Shown: positions 55,401 through 64,000 of the stretch, in pieces
Numbering within the stretch: position 1 is the first letter of the stretch
Layout: each line of letters begins with the position of its first letter
Origin: Methylococcales bacterium
GTDB lineage: Bacteria; Pseudomonadota; Gammaproteobacteria; Methylococcales; Methylomonadaceae
Length of the DNA: 64,000 bases
Assembly: GCA_026399015.1 (NCBI GenBank)
Contig: JAPLRS010000029.1
Span: forward strand, 1-64,000
Reading direction: 5' to 3'
The notes under the pieces: generated by a model
Databases searched by the model: none
The model's input: the letters and a program-made list of their open reading frames with translations, nothing else
Told to the model about the DNA's origin: nothing
Translations under genes and position numbers: made by a program

Positions 55401-57935
55401 AGACGTGCGTTTTTCGTAACCCGTATCTAAATAAGCCGTATCACTCGCTACTGGAGATTTATCATGCGGAATATACATGATGGCCTCATCGGTCATACTG
55501 ATATATTCTCTTACTGCAGTATTTCCGTATGAATGCCCCGCTCCATCTTGACGTTCTTTAAACAAACCTAAGAATGGAATATCTTTTTCTTCGCGAATAC
55601 TTAAAGCTTTTTGATGCCATTCAACAACGCTAGCAGCAATATCCGCGTAACGAACACCACCTACAGAAGCATTGATATTAGGGAAATATTTATTTAAGCG
55701 TGGCTCATCAGTATCTAAATAATTCGATTCAAAAAACTCTCCACCGATGTAACTTTCTACCGTACAAAGACCAAATTTACCCATGGTCTTCATCAGTGAT
55801 TTTTCAGTGCCTTTTTGGAATTTGTATAAAACTTTTTGATGTTCAGCAACTGGATATTGACTCACAACCCGATTATGAACGCTTAACGCACAAACAGCTG
55901 AAGCACCAAAACCTAGTAAAGTAGCGATGTCGTGCGGACTAGCTATTTGCCCTGTTTCAGCTATAAGAGAAGAATTGAATCTTAAGCCTTGTTTAACCAA
56001 ATGCTGATTAGCCGCCGCAACCATTAGTAAAGCTGGAATAGGTGCTTTATCAGCACTAATCTTAATATCGCTTAAAATAACGATACCCACATTATTTCTG
56101 GCTGCTTGTTCAACTTCAGTACAAACTCTTACTAATGCATCTTCCAATGCATCCTCATTCGCTTTAACATCCGTTAAATTTGGCTCATAAACCATATCTA
56201 AAGTGATCGTACTCACACTTGATTGTTTACGAATTTGTGCCAAATGCGCTCTATTTAAAATAGGTGTTTCAATAACCAACTGTTTGCTAAGATCATCTGA
56301 AAAGTTGGGTTTAGCACCTAGCGCAACACGCAGGGTCATGCCGTCACTTTCTCTTATTGAGTCTAACGGTGGATTAGTTACTTGCGCAAAGCGTTGACTA
56401 AAGTAACGCGACATGCCACCCTCAGCACTGGATAATGCATTAGGTGCCAAGCCATAACCCATAGCAGAAACCTTTTCCATTCCAGTTTGCAATATAGGGT
56501 CTAACAAAAACTTAAAGCTTTCTTGATTAAGCGAATAAGCCGTATGTTGCTGATCCACGCTTAGAACATGATCATTACTAATGTCTGTTATATCAACTGA
56601 ATCCAAATCTGACAAATTGATACGGCGCTTAACTAATAATGCTTGATAATCTTGTTCGGCAGCTAAACGATCTAAAACTTGCTGGCTGTTATATATCTCA
56701 CCGTTGCTATGATCAAAATAGACCATACCACCCGCTTCGATACGACCACGCTTAATAACATCTTTAGGCGGAAAATCAATTTGACCCGCTTCAGACATAA
56801 CCGCTAAATACTCATGCGTTTCAACTGAACGCAATGGACGCAAACCTAAACGATCTAAACGCGCACCAACCCGAATACCGTCACTAAATATAAGAGCCGC
56901 TGGACCATCATTCTTTTCTTCATAAAGACTGAAATACTCCAACATCGCTCGCACTTCAGGGGATAAAGTTGTATCGTTTTCCCAAGCGGGTGGCATCATT
57001 GCCAACACAGCTGTAACGATATCCATATCGTCTTCATTAATGCGACGCGTTAATGTTTGATCTAAACGACCTGAATCTGATTGACCTTTAGGAAAGATGA
57101 CATGCTTATTGTGTTGTCTAGCAATAGCACTTTCACTTAATCGATTTTTCTTATCTGTATTTAACTCACCGTTATGGGCCATATAACGGAATGGCTGAGC
57201 CATCATAGTGGCAGGTGCTGTATTAGTAGAGAATCGAGTATGGAAGAATAAAGTACTGATCTCATGATCAGTATCATACAAATCTTTAAAATAAGGAATA
57301 ACTTCAAATGAGTTTAAGCGGCCTTTGTACACCTGAGTGCGTGAACTCATTGATAATGGATAAAACCCGCCTAACTCTTCACGAGTAAAACCTTCAACCT
57401 CTATATTAAGCAATGCCGCTTGAATGTGTTTTTCAAATTCTTTATGCGTCGCATTTTTTAAGCTTTCTGGTCTACCAAATACGCATTGTTTAATAGGTAA
57501 CTGCGCTTTAATTGAAGCTTCATTAATGACAGTGACATCAACAGGAATAGTACGCCATAAAATGATAGGTAAATTAAACTCTTTAAAGTGACGCTCAATT
57601 AATTCATTCGCAGCCGAATCATAATGGTCATGATCTTCCGGAAAAAAGAAGTTAGCTACACCAAACTGGCCTAATTCCAGCGAATCATTCCCTGTAATTT
57701 TGCGAAAGAAATTAAGCGATAAATCGATATTAACACCAGCACCATCGCCTATACCTTCTGCGCTCATCCCGCCGCGATGGGGAATAGTGCATAAAGCTTC
57801 ATGAGATTTTACAAGTAGATCGTGAGTTTGTTTACTTTGTTTGTGGGTTATAAAGCCAACTCCGCAGCTGTCCTGCGATAAATCAGCGTTGTAAAGCATA
57901 GCGTTGTTATTACCTGATCGGGAATCTTTAGTCAT
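52452..57935 (-). CDS. gltB: Extra-long glutamate synthase large subunit
   Basis: Makes two glutamates from glutamine and 2-oxoglutarate. The 1827 residues exceed the usual 1490 by about 340. The class II amidotransferase domain starts at C24 (QDSCGVGF), exposed by propeptide cleavage. FMN-domain motifs GEGGQLPAAKVS, SPPPHHDTYSIEDL and AGNTGGTGAA are intact. The Fe-S cysteines read CVMAKNCNIKC near 1245, CX5CX3C instead of the usual CX5CX4C. A GXGXG domain (about 1440-1525) is followed by an unrecognised helical C-terminal extension of about 280 residues. No gltD small subunit is adjacent. Confidence 0.92.
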   Translation of the reverse strand: MTKDSRSGNNNAMLYNADLSQDSCGVGFITHKQSKQTHDLLVKSHEALCTIPHRGGMSAEGIGDGAGVNIDLSLNFFRKITGNDSLELGQFGVANFFFPEDHDHYDSAANELIERHFKEFNLPIILWRTIPVDVTVINEASIKAQLPIKQCVFGRPESLKNATHKEFEKHIQAALLNIEVEGFTREELGGFYPLSMSSRTQVYKGRLNSFEVIPYFKDLYDTDHEISTLFFHTRFSTNTAPATMMAQPFRYMAHNGELNTDKKNRLSESAIARQHNKHVIFPKGQSDSGRLDQTLTRRINEDDMDIVTAVLAMMPPAWENDTTLSPEVRAMLEYFSLYEEKNDGPAALIFSDGIRVGARLDRLGLRPLRSVETHEYLAVMSEAGQIDFPPKDVIKRGRIEAGGMVYFDHSNGEIYNSQQVLDRLAAEQDYQALLVKRRINLSDLDSVDITDISNDHVLSVDQQHTAYSLNQESFKFLLDPILQTGMEKVSAMGYGLAPNALSSAEGGMSRYFSQRFAQVTNPPLDSIRESDGMTLRVALGAKPNFSDDLSKQLVIETPILNRAHLAQIRKQSSVSTITLDMVYEPNLTDVKANEDALEDALVRVCTEVEQAARNNVGIVILSDIKISADKAPIPALLMVAAANQHLVKQGLRFNSSLIAETGQIASPHDIATLLGFGASAVCALSVHNRVVSQYPVAEHQKVLYKFQKGTEKSLMKTMGKFGLCTVESYIGGEFFESNYLDTDEPRLNKYFPNINASVGGVRYADIAASVVEWHQKALSIREEKDIPFLGLFKERQDGAGHSYGNTAVREYISMTDEAIMYIPHDKSPVASDTAYLDTGYEKRTSAQIDNFGITPAYRSFAKNLYTERDSRPATLRDIMDFPADISNANTTAEFDKILGKQNLQGNINYLVRGISVTQVTKGAYTIAFTSNSSAKRLEQLATHFKARFADTDFTVTVLGAALNVKVADTESLLANYLSSLKTARKAISLKDVQPAHQITATLASGAMSHGALLAEAHEAVAEGINIVGALSNSGEGGEHSSRFNTLRSCNIKQFASGRFGVWAGYLADPNIKEIEIKIAQGAKPGEGGQLPAAKVSVEIASLRGGTPRVELVSPPPHHDTYSIEDLGQLIHDAKAARVKVGVKLVSSEGIGTIAVGVAKAGADVINVAGNTGGTGAAAVTSLKNSGRSPEIGIAEVHQALALNGLRDKVILRVSGAHQSGIDVVKSAILGADSFEFGTSVLMMLRCVMAKNCNIKCPAGLTTEHEEFKGDSRVLAQYFMNLAHEVREILSVLGYQSLQEIRGKTDLLHLINHPSMIGQIDLTKMLANVDVVVVPKPVYLEASFNVDDKVLSTVKTFVKKGDATQLVIEGDAYKLNNCNKTVGGQLAIDIERLLAYELTAEQVANSKIIYTHSQGRRYLAPDSIVIRTHGSAGQSYAAFLNDGMRLEHLGTCNDGVGKSACGGTLVVESPGGGIKTPGNNVLIGNFALFGATGGKFFINGEAGDRFAVRNSGAMAVVEGVGDFACEYMTNGAVLNIGGFGKGFCNGMSGGNAYQYDPENLLEKLYDKTSVELHSLTEDSETAKAHEQFIIAMLEQHADYANSSKARALLDDWQNARQYFKFALPLWLYKTQTLQFLQQSLDRKEMIEELSVALAQQQIEQVKKAYQSGQPLFGGAVPSYGAADKSLMFKLINSFAVFDKAQQTAKDLLKNLPEVQRTEVDIERAARKLILERPRKLQDALVKSTREAYSNYSDEQLAALLANKRLNDYKTTLINRSVQSINSIGSTAWIIEQSQINKNALVDIPCVQEYLAGLLGLAIVQSFSNEEIA

Positions 57936-58343
57936 TATCCAGCCCGTAATCTCGTTTCGTGTTGTGTGCAGAGTTTAAATTTAAATATCAAAGGTGATCA
58001 GAAGGATATGAACTTAATTTAAGCATCTGGTAGATTTAAAATGCTTTTAAAATTCCTTTAATACGCTTCAATCTTAGCACGGCCGCATTAATTTGTCATT
58101 TAAGGCCTGCTAAAATCTGCTAATTAAATCCAGATTTTAGGCATCTAAAACCCAGATTTATTAAGATTTATACATAATTCGACTAAATCAGTAGGTTTTT
58201 CACTTAACACCATCACTCACAAACATAGGCACCAAAAGTACAATTTCTGTTCTTATACCCGAATTAATTTAAGTTATTTTTTATCCTTTAATAAATATGG
58301 TATCTTTTCAACGATAAAAGCTTAACTTTATGGTTGATGAAAT
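57936..58343. other. Divergent promoter region gltB/Ubi hydroxylase
   Basis: About 410 bp between divergent genes. A bulged hairpin (CTAAAATCTG...CAGATTTTAG, about 58110-58142) lies in the middle. Promoters for both genes should be here; none is assigned. Confidence 0.45.
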
Positions 58344-59561
58344 ATGAAAGAAAATTTTGATGTGGTAATCGTTGGTGGTGGAATGGTCGGTGCCGCGGTT
58401 GCTTGTAGCTTGGGCGGTAGCTCTTTATCCGTTGCCGTTATAGAAAGCGCATTACCCGAAGCTTTTGAATCCACTCAACCCCATGACCTAAGAGTTTCTG
58501 CACTTAGTATTGCCTCTAAAAATATTATTGAAACAGTGGGGGCATGGACCGGTATTGAAAACAGAAGACTGTGTCCCTTTCGAAGAATGCGCGTATGGGA
58601 AACAGCTGGCGATACTGAATTTAATAGTGACGCCATTGATTACCCTGCACTGGGCTATATCGTTGAAAACCGCATTACTCAACTTGCCTTAGTAGACAGG
58701 TTGCAAGAATTCGAAAATATTCAACTGATTAGCCCAGCAAACATCAAAAAAATTCAATATACAAACGGCACGAATACTGAAATTGAACTTGAAGATCAAC
58801 GTATTTTGACCGCAAAAGTATTAGTCGCCGCAGATGGTGGACAATCGAAAGTGAGACAGTCTGTTGGCATTGGTGTCACAAGCTGGGATTATAAACAACA
58901 TGCGTTAGTTATCTACATTTCTACCGCCTATGAACAACAAGACATCACATGGCAACGCTTTGTACCGAGTGGCCCTCAGGCATTTCTACCTTTATCAGGG
59001 CCCTACGGCTCATTAGTTTGGTATAACACACCAGATGAAGTTAAACGCTTAAAAAGCCTATCCTATCCTGCTTTAAAAGCAGAACTGACAACTGTTTTCC
59101 CTGACTGCTTAGGTGAGGTTAATGAAATTCTTGGCGTTGCAAGTTTTCCACTAAAACGCCAGCACGCTCAAAATTACGTTAAATCTGGCATCGCCTTGGT
59201 AGGTGATGCTGCACATATGATTAACCCTCTTGCGGGTCAGGGTGTCAACATTGGTTTATTGGATGCCGCTGCTTTAGGGGAAGTTTTAATTGAAGCGAGC
59301 AAAAATGGCCAAGATATTGGGAGTCTTTCAGTTTTAACGCGTTATGAAAAACTAAGACGCAATGAAAACTTAAAAATGATGACCGTCATGGACGTTTTTT
59401 ATCAGGTTTTTAGTAATGATGTCTTACCATTAAAATTCATCCGTAACCTTGGTTTAGGTTTAGCAGAACGGATATTACCTGCAAAAAACAAAGTGATGCG
59501 TGCAGCAATGGGCTTAGAAGGTAAATTACCTAAACTCGCCCGCGGTGAGACAATCGTTTAA
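58344..59561 (+). CDS. FAD-dependent hydroxylase of ubiquinone synthesis (UbiH/UbiI/UbiF family)
   Basis: A 405-residue flavin monooxygenase that hydroxylates the ubiquinone ring. DVVIVGGGMVGAAVACSL (about 5-22) is the dinucleotide fold. VAADGGQSKVR (about 154-164) and ALVGDAAHMINPLAGQGVNIGLLDAAAL (split here over about 287-314) are the FAD-ribityl motifs. Which ring position is modified cannot be told from sequence by eye; the C-terminal part (FSNDVLPLKFIRNLGLGLAE) fits UbiF/UbiM-type or UbiI enzymes. Confidence 0.9.
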   Translation: MKENFDVVIVGGGMVGAAVACSLGGSSLSVAVIESALPEAFESTQPHDLRVSALSIASKNIIETVGAWTGIENRRLCPFRRMRVWETAGDTEFNSDAIDYPALGYIVENRITQLALVDRLQEFENIQLISPANIKKIQYTNGTNTEIELEDQRILTAKVLVAADGGQSKVRQSVGIGVTSWDYKQHALVIYISTAYEQQDITWQRFVPSGPQAFLPLSGPYGSLVWYNTPDEVKRLKSLSYPALKAELTTVFPDCLGEVNEILGVASFPLKRQHAQNYVKSGIALVGDAAHMINPLAGQGVNIGLLDAAALGEVLIEASKNGQDIGSLSVLTRYEKLRRNENLKMMTVMDVFYQVFSNDVLPLKFIRNLGLGLAERILPAKNKVMRAAMGLEGKLPKLARGETIV

Positions 59562-59581
59562 ACAAATAATCACACACCAGC

Positions 59582-59620
59582 GAACGAAGTTAATTTTTTA
59601 ATAAAAACCTAACTTCGTTT
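59582..59620. terminator. Bidirectional hairpin between convergent genes
   Basis: AACGAAGTTA and TAACTTCGTT pair around an AT-rich loop containing T and A runs, so it can terminate both the Ubi gene (plus) and the lipoprotein gene (minus), whose last codons it includes. Confidence 0.75.
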
Positions 59621-59979
59621 GCACATCTTTCACATTCAATAGCCGACTTTTCAATCTTATTTTTCAGAAAAACTTTGGTAAAAAAACCAGTACCGGTGCC
59701 CTCCATTTCTTTAGATACATAACTATTTAAAGGCGCACAAGCCTCTCGCATGGATTGCTCTGCTTTTGATAATAGGGATTGATCAACTTCCTCGTCCTCT
59801 GCTTGCAAAGACATCAGCTCACTTGTCACATTGTTCTGCAAACGAAATACTGCTTCTACATACTGAGCAAAATCTTGTTTTGAAAGTTGGTTCTTATCAC
59901 CATTAACTTTTGCTGTTACCGCACAGCCTTGTAACAGGAATACCAACAAAATTGATATAAAAATTAACCTACTAGCCAT
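59590..59979 (-). CDS. Small predicted lipoprotein
   Basis: Not recognised beyond its export signal. From the ATG at 59977-59979 it has 129 residues with a lipoprotein signal peptide and lipobox LLQGC (Cys about 18). The mature domain is helical and carries two further cysteines (SAIECERCAN) near the C-terminus and one in REACAPL. A longer frame to 60012 would mask the signal. Confidence 0.7.
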   Translation of the reverse strand: MASRLIFISILLVFLLQGCAVTAKVNGDKNQLSKQDFAQYVEAVFRLQNNVTSELMSLQAEDEEVDQSLLSKAEQSMREACAPLNSYVSKEMEGTGTGFFTKVFLKNKIEKSAIECERCANEVRFLLKN

Positions 59980-60238
59980 CTCATTAAATCCTAAAAGCCC
60001 AATCCTATCCAAAACATCTGGATGATTTTACTATTAACCTAGATTTATAGGCACAAAAACAATCTTAATTAAAAGTAATTTCTAGCATTAAGACGCAATA
60101 AATGTCATCACCAAACCGTTTATAAACTGCTTTAAATTAAGACCCCAGCCAGCCTTTTTTTCTATTATCAAAACACGCTTAGGTGTATACTCAGCCACAT
60201 TTTATACTCCAAACCTTAGTAAACACGAGGTCAAACTA

Positions 60239-61660
60239 ATGACTGAAAAAACCGCAAGCAAATACCTGGTTAATCTTGAGAAAAACTTTGCCCATGAAAA
60301 TCCGGCATTACTAAGATCTATAAAAATTTTTCATGACCTTGATCAAATTGAATATGATCTTGGCCTCATTGAACAAGATGAAACAACTGCCAGCAAAAAC
60401 TCGTGGTCACCTATTGTTAGTTTTATAGGCGGAAACTCAACAGCAAAGGCTCGATTCCTCAACAGCTATTTAGGAGACAATCAAGCTAACTCTGGAATAC
60501 AAGCCTCAACCCATAAATTCACCGTTTTATTACAAAGTAGCCAAACAAACTTAGCGACTTTGCCTGGCACAGCCCTAGATGTTGACCCGCGCTATCCGTT
60601 TTACCAAATCAGCAAAAAAATGGAGCAACTGCAAAAGGGTGAAGGCGACAAAGTTAACTCTCATTTAGAACTTAAAGCCTTAAACAGCGAACGCTTAAAA
60701 GGTAAATTGTTTATCGACTCCCCTAATTTAGGAGCGATTCCAGAAAGCCCTGTCAATTCTATGTTACTAAAACATATGATTGAAAACTCTGATTTAATAT
60801 TAATATTTACAGATATTTTTGGTTCAACTTCCCCCTTATTGGAAGAGGTTATTCAACACATTGAAACTCATCAAGACTCAAATAAATTTGTATTTTTGAT
60901 AGATGAACCTATTGCGGCAATCAACCCATCTAAAACCAATGAAATAATCCTGTCATGGCAACGAAAATTAGCTGCGATGAATATTACAACAGGGCAATTT
61001 ATTATTGCGCCTAGTCAGCAAAACAGCATTACTGCGCAAACCAAAGTTGATTTCTCAGAAATTGATCAACGTATGGGCAATGTATCACTGGACCGCACTT
61101 ATCGAATTCTGAACTCTTTAGAAAAAAATATCAGAGACATTGAGGATGTGGTTTTCCCAGAAGTCAGAAAAGGCATCACTTTATGGAAAGAACGCGTTAA
61201 TTTAACTAGCCTTATCGTATTAAGTTTTATAGCAACTTTAGCGGTTTTTGCAGAAATTGAAACTGGCATATTAGAAGTACTCATTGATCCGATTATAGGA
61301 CCAATTGTGCTAGTTACTCTAACAGCCATACTAATTCCAACTCATATTCTAATTAGCAAACTGCACGCCAAATTTATCATTAATAAGCTTAACGAACGTC
61401 AAAAAGAATTACACTTAATGGAGAATCTAGGTAATTTATTCGAGAAGAACCTAACCTTCTTACGCATGTTATTACCGATACAAGAATCAATCGCTTGGAA
61501 CAAAAAAACTAAGGCGAATCTAACAGTTTTATCAGAGAAAACCAAAGATTTAGTGCAATCTCTGAATGATATTTTTGGCTCTTACGATGAAACTAATTAT
61601 GCACCGTCAAAGCCAGAAGAAAATCACCCTAGTTATCTTGATTTCTCTAAACTCAAATAG
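60239..61660 (+). CDS. Dynamin-like membrane protein with degenerate GTPase motifs
   Basis: A 473-residue protein with a dynamin/EHD-like layout. A helical N-terminus precedes a G-domain-like core starting VSFIGGNSTAKARFLNSYLG (60-79). The P-loop is altered: the pattern GX4GK[ST] reads G64-GNST-A69-K70-A71. Switch Thr T91 is present, but the G3 motif reads IDSPNLG instead of DTPG. Two hydrophobic segments near 320-375 form a membrane hairpin, followed by helices. GTP hydrolysis is doubtful; membrane remodelling or scaffolding is inference. Confidence 0.65.
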   Translation: MTEKTASKYLVNLEKNFAHENPALLRSIKIFHDLDQIEYDLGLIEQDETTASKNSWSPIVSFIGGNSTAKARFLNSYLGDNQANSGIQASTHKFTVLLQSSQTNLATLPGTALDVDPRYPFYQISKKMEQLQKGEGDKVNSHLELKALNSERLKGKLFIDSPNLGAIPESPVNSMLLKHMIENSDLILIFTDIFGSTSPLLEEVIQHIETHQDSNKFVFLIDEPIAAINPSKTNEIILSWQRKLAAMNITTGQFIIAPSQQNSITAQTKVDFSEIDQRMGNVSLDRTYRILNSLEKNIRDIEDVVFPEVRKGITLWKERVNLTSLIVLSFIATLAVFAEIETGILEVLIDPIIGPIVLVTLTAILIPTHILISKLHAKFIINKLNERQKELHLMENLGNLFEKNLTFLRMLLPIQESIAWNKKTKANLTVLSEKTKDLVQSLNDIFGSYDETNYAPSKPEENHPSYLDFSKLK

Positions 61661-61699
61661 TTCTATTGTTATTAATTAGCTCACAATATTAGAAATTAA

Positions 61700-62203
61700 A
61701 TGCTAATGGTTGAAATTTTAAAACAGTATTTACCCTTGTGTTGGTATGAACACCAGCCACTTGAATTGACTAGATCATCTAGCTTCTTTAAGAAAAACTT
61801 GCTGTTTTATTTTGTTATTGAATATTTTATGCAAGCCAATATGACGGACGACCCTTTTGAGTCATTTACAGAGGTTTCCGTACAAATCATATTGGCACTT
61901 ATTTTTATAGGCTTACTATTACGACTCAATAAATCTTTATACGCCTATTTACAGGTGACTACGGCAATTCTAGTCACCTCAAATGCTATTGCATTATTTG
62001 TGGTGCCTGTCTTGATATGGTTAACTGTTGATGAAGATATCTTGAGCTATTACTGCCTAGGCCTACTATTTTTATGGGAACTGACGGTCATCGGTTACAT
62101 TTTTAAGAGAAGCCTACAAGTCAATACCGCCGCCAGTGTAGTGGTTGCTTTCCTTTATTTTATAATTACCTATCTAGGTGCATTTGCATTGGGTCAAATG
62201 TAA
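61700..62203 (+). CDS. Hypothetical polytopic membrane protein
   Basis: Not recognised. The 167 residues start with an amphipathic, basic N-terminus (ILKQYLPLCWYEHQPLELTRSS) and contain four to five membrane helices (about 28-46, 60-74, 80-103, 108-130, 140-165), somewhat like Yip1-type proteins. It begins 39 bp after the dynamin-like gene and probably shares its transcript. The 3' end overlaps the convergent transporter gene by 10 bp. Confidence 0.65.
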   Translation: MLMVEILKQYLPLCWYEHQPLELTRSSSFFKKNLLFYFVIEYFMQANMTDDPFESFTEVSVQIILALIFIGLLLRLNKSLYAYLQVTTAILVTSNAIALFVVPVLIWLTVDEDILSYYCLGLLFLWELTVIGYIFKRSLQVNTAASVVVAFLYFIITYLGAFALGQM

Positions 62204-63618
62204 ACATTTAAATGTTTTTCAATCAGTGATTGTAATTGTTCTCTATTTAATTGCTGATTATCCACTTTAAGATAGGCAACACCCTCTTCATAACGCAAAG
62301 TTACTTCTTCAACACCGTTTACCTTTAAAATTTCAGTAACAAAGTTATCAGCAACTTCTTGAGAACTTTGTTCTAAAGAGATTAATAAGTTTGCCCAATA
62401 ACGCGGTGGTTTCATAGTTAATGACAATAAAAACCAGCTAAATCCTGCTAAGGCACAAAACATAAATACACCAGCTGCACCAAATTGCCCATAACACCAA
62501 CCGCCAATACCGCCGCCTAAGCCAGCACCTAAGAATTGACTCGTTGAATAAACACCCATGGCGGTACCTCTTAAATCACCCGGCGCAGTTTTTGATATTA
62601 GAGAAGGTAATGTCGCTTCTAATAAATTAAAACCAGTAAAGAATAACCACAGAAAACCAACAATCCCAATTAGATTATGACTAAACTGCATTAAACCTAT
62701 ATCTGCTAAAACTAAAGCGACAATAGCTCCAACAAACACCACTTTCATCTTGCGTTTCTTTTCAGCCAAAATCACAAACGGAATAATTGCCGCCATTGAA
62801 ATAACAAACACCGGCAGATAAACTTTCCAATGCTCTGCAGGCAAAAGCCCAGCATCGCGCATCAATAAAGGTAGCACTACAAAACTTGCCGTTAAAGTGG
62901 CATGTAAAATAAAAATACCGTAATTAAGCCTTAATAAATCGACATTCTTAAGAATATTTAAAAATTGTCCCGGCACAACTTCGGCATCACGATGCACCTT
63001 TGATTGCTGTGGATCTGGGACTTGATAACGCACCACCCAAATTGCCATAAGTGACAGAACTGCAATCAACCAAAAAATACCGTGCACACCTATAAAACCA
63101 GCGATTACGGGACCGGCTGTTATCGCAACACCAAATGAAACACCAATACTAAGACCAATTAACGCCATGGCTTTAGTTCGGTGTACTTCTTGGGTTAAAT
63201 CAGCAACCAAAGCCATAATTGGCGCGGCTATCGCTCCCGATCCTTGGATAGCTCTACCCAATAAAACGCCATAGATATTAGTTGATAATGCAGCTACCAC
63301 ACTACCCACCATAAATATCAACAAACCAATAATGATGATTTTTTTTCGACCTAAACGATCGGATAAAATACCAAAAGGAATCTGTAACAAGGCCTGACTA
63401 ATACCGTATATCCCAATAGCCATACCAATAAGTGATGGCGTTGAACCCTCAAGTTGTTCTGCAAACAACGACAGCACTGGCATAATCAAAAAAAGCCCTA
63501 GCATACGCAACGCATAAATACTGGCTAAAGACACTGTGGCTTTTTTCTCCGATGAAGTCATCGGGCTGGTAATATCCTGCATTTTTGTCAAAACGGGTTG
63601 CTCCTTTGCAACTAACAT
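62194..63618 (-). CDS. MFS transporter with C-terminal YAM-like domain (YajR type)
   Basis: A 474-residue major-facilitator transporter with 12 helices. Motif A is GILSDRLGRKKII (about 82-94), and PVIAGFIG (about 168-175) lies in the antiporter motif. A soluble C-terminal ferredoxin-like domain (about 405-474: FVTEILKVNGVEEVTLRYEEGVAYLKV) matches the extra domain of E. coli YajR. The substrate is unknown. The N-terminal Met is uncertain; MQDITSPM (about residue 13) is also possible. Confidence 0.88.
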   Translation of the reverse strand: MLVAKEQPVLTKMQDITSPMTSSEKKATVSLASIYALRMLGLFLIMPVLSLFAEQLEGSTPSLIGMAIGIYGISQALLQIPFGILSDRLGRKKIIIIGLLIFMVGSVVAALSTNIYGVLLGRAIQGSGAIAAPIMALVADLTQEVHRTKAMALIGLSIGVSFGVAITAGPVIAGFIGVHGIFWLIAVLSLMAIWVVRYQVPDPQQSKVHRDAEVVPGQFLNILKNVDLLRLNYGIFILHATLTASFVVLPLLMRDAGLLPAEHWKVYLPVFVISMAAIIPFVILAEKKRKMKVVFVGAIVALVLADIGLMQFSHNLIGIVGFLWLFFTGFNLLEATLPSLISKTAPGDLRGTAMGVYSTSQFLGAGLGGGIGGWCYGQFGAAGVFMFCALAGFSWFLLSLTMKPPRYWANLLISLEQSSQEVADNFVTEILKVNGVEEVTLRYEEGVAYLKVDNQQLNREQLQSLIEKHLNVYI

Positions 63619-63647
63619 ATTTTTCGGTTAAGCAATTTGAATCAATC

Positions 63648-64000
63648 TCAGCATTTAAGTGCTGTAACCACGCCAGTTTCCCGGTATTTTTTATAATCTG
63701 CAAGCACTTCTGCATGATCAAACGCTAGGTTTTCTGGCAAAGCATCTAAATTAAAAATTTGATAATTTTTAGCATCATCTGCAGCAATCGGTGTGCCTGA
63801 AGCCTCTGCCACATAAACTGCAGTTACAGTATGACCACGATCATCACGGGCGGGATCAGAATAAATCCCCAACAGCCCTAAAAGCTTCACATTTAAACTA
63901 ACTTCTTCCAGCGCCTCACGCACTGCAGCTTGCTCTACTATTTCACCCACATCCACAAAACCGCCGGGAATAGCCCAGCCATAAGGCGGATTAGCTCTTT
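63648..64000 (-). CDS. Nudix hydrolase (5' end beyond window)
   Basis: Nucleoside-diphosphate-X hydrolase, C-terminal about 117 residues. The Nudix box GX5EX7REUXEE is complete in [23 protein letters not shown]; the residues before it ([10 protein letters not shown]) are readable up to the window edge in the same frame. [22 protein letters not shown] resembles ADP-ribose or dihydroneopterin-triphosphate pyrophosphatases. The start lies outside. Confidence 0.88.
   Translation of the reverse strand, partial: RANPPYGWAIPGGFVDVGEIVEQAAVREALEEVSLNVKLLGLLGIYSDPARDDRGHTVTAVYVAEASGTPIAADDAKNYQIFNLDALPENLAFDHAEVLADYKKYRETGVVTALKC

Overview
The window looks like a chromosomal segment of an AT-rich gammaproteobacterium. 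The order rpsU-yqeY-dnaG-rpoD beside a tRNA-Ile2(CAU), with tsaD divergent, is a gammaproteobacterial arrangement. A gnd-zwf-pgl operon, class I fructose-bisphosphatase, NhaD-type antiporter, glutamate synthase and protein-level resemblance fit a Methylococcales-type methylotroph. No pmo, mxa or hexulose-phosphate genes are in the window, so that placement is inference.

Layout. 0-8.2 kb: housekeeping genes (metK 5' end, tRNA, rpoD, dnaG, yqeY, rpsU, tsaD, plsY) and a pterin/folate group (folB, folK, a FolM/PTR1-like reductase). 8.3-15.2 kb: DUF502 membrane protein, fbp, SemiSWEET, nadE, a CarH/LitR-type B12 photoreceptor regulator, a YcgN-like protein and two hypotheticals. 15.2-20.0 kb: gnd-zwf-pgl plus a phosphotransferase-like kinase on the minus strand. 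20.2-20.4 kb: two identical tandem tRNA-Phe genes.

20.34-30.01 kb: an integrated element. The second tRNA-Phe carries the left attachment core; a 55-bp identical copy of the tRNA 3' part lies at 29952-30006, about 220 bp beyond a tyrosine integrase. Between them lie an acetolactate decarboxylase, small secreted or membrane proteins, a run of short ORFs, an ArdB/KlcA antirestriction protein, a PrimPol-helicase replication protein and several unknowns. There are no capsid, terminase, relaxase or type IV secretion genes. Just outside the right end, a terminator-plus-tail repeat already present at the left end occurs twice more around a DUF2442 gene, which suggests repeated accretion at this tRNA.

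30.5-50 kb: mixed accessory and envelope genes. These include an outer-membrane barrel protein, a DUF2256-FeS photolyase pair with a divergent-family SDR, a DUF1566 protein and a decayed copy of its 5' end, a curlin-like secreted protein, an L,D-transpeptidase, an S8 protease, and an nhaD-kdpD-like-kdpE operon. An NlpE-like protein and an IS630 fragment close the region. 50.5-64 kb: a CysJ-like diflavin reductase next to an extra-long glutamate synthase, an Ubi-type FAD hydroxylase, a dynamin-like protein with a degenerate P-loop, a YajR-type transporter and a Nudix hydrolase cut by the window end.

The best candidates for new biology are the tRNA-Phe element and its serial repeats, the long GltB/diflavin reductase pair, the NhaD/KdpDE-like operon, and the degenerate dynamin-like protein.
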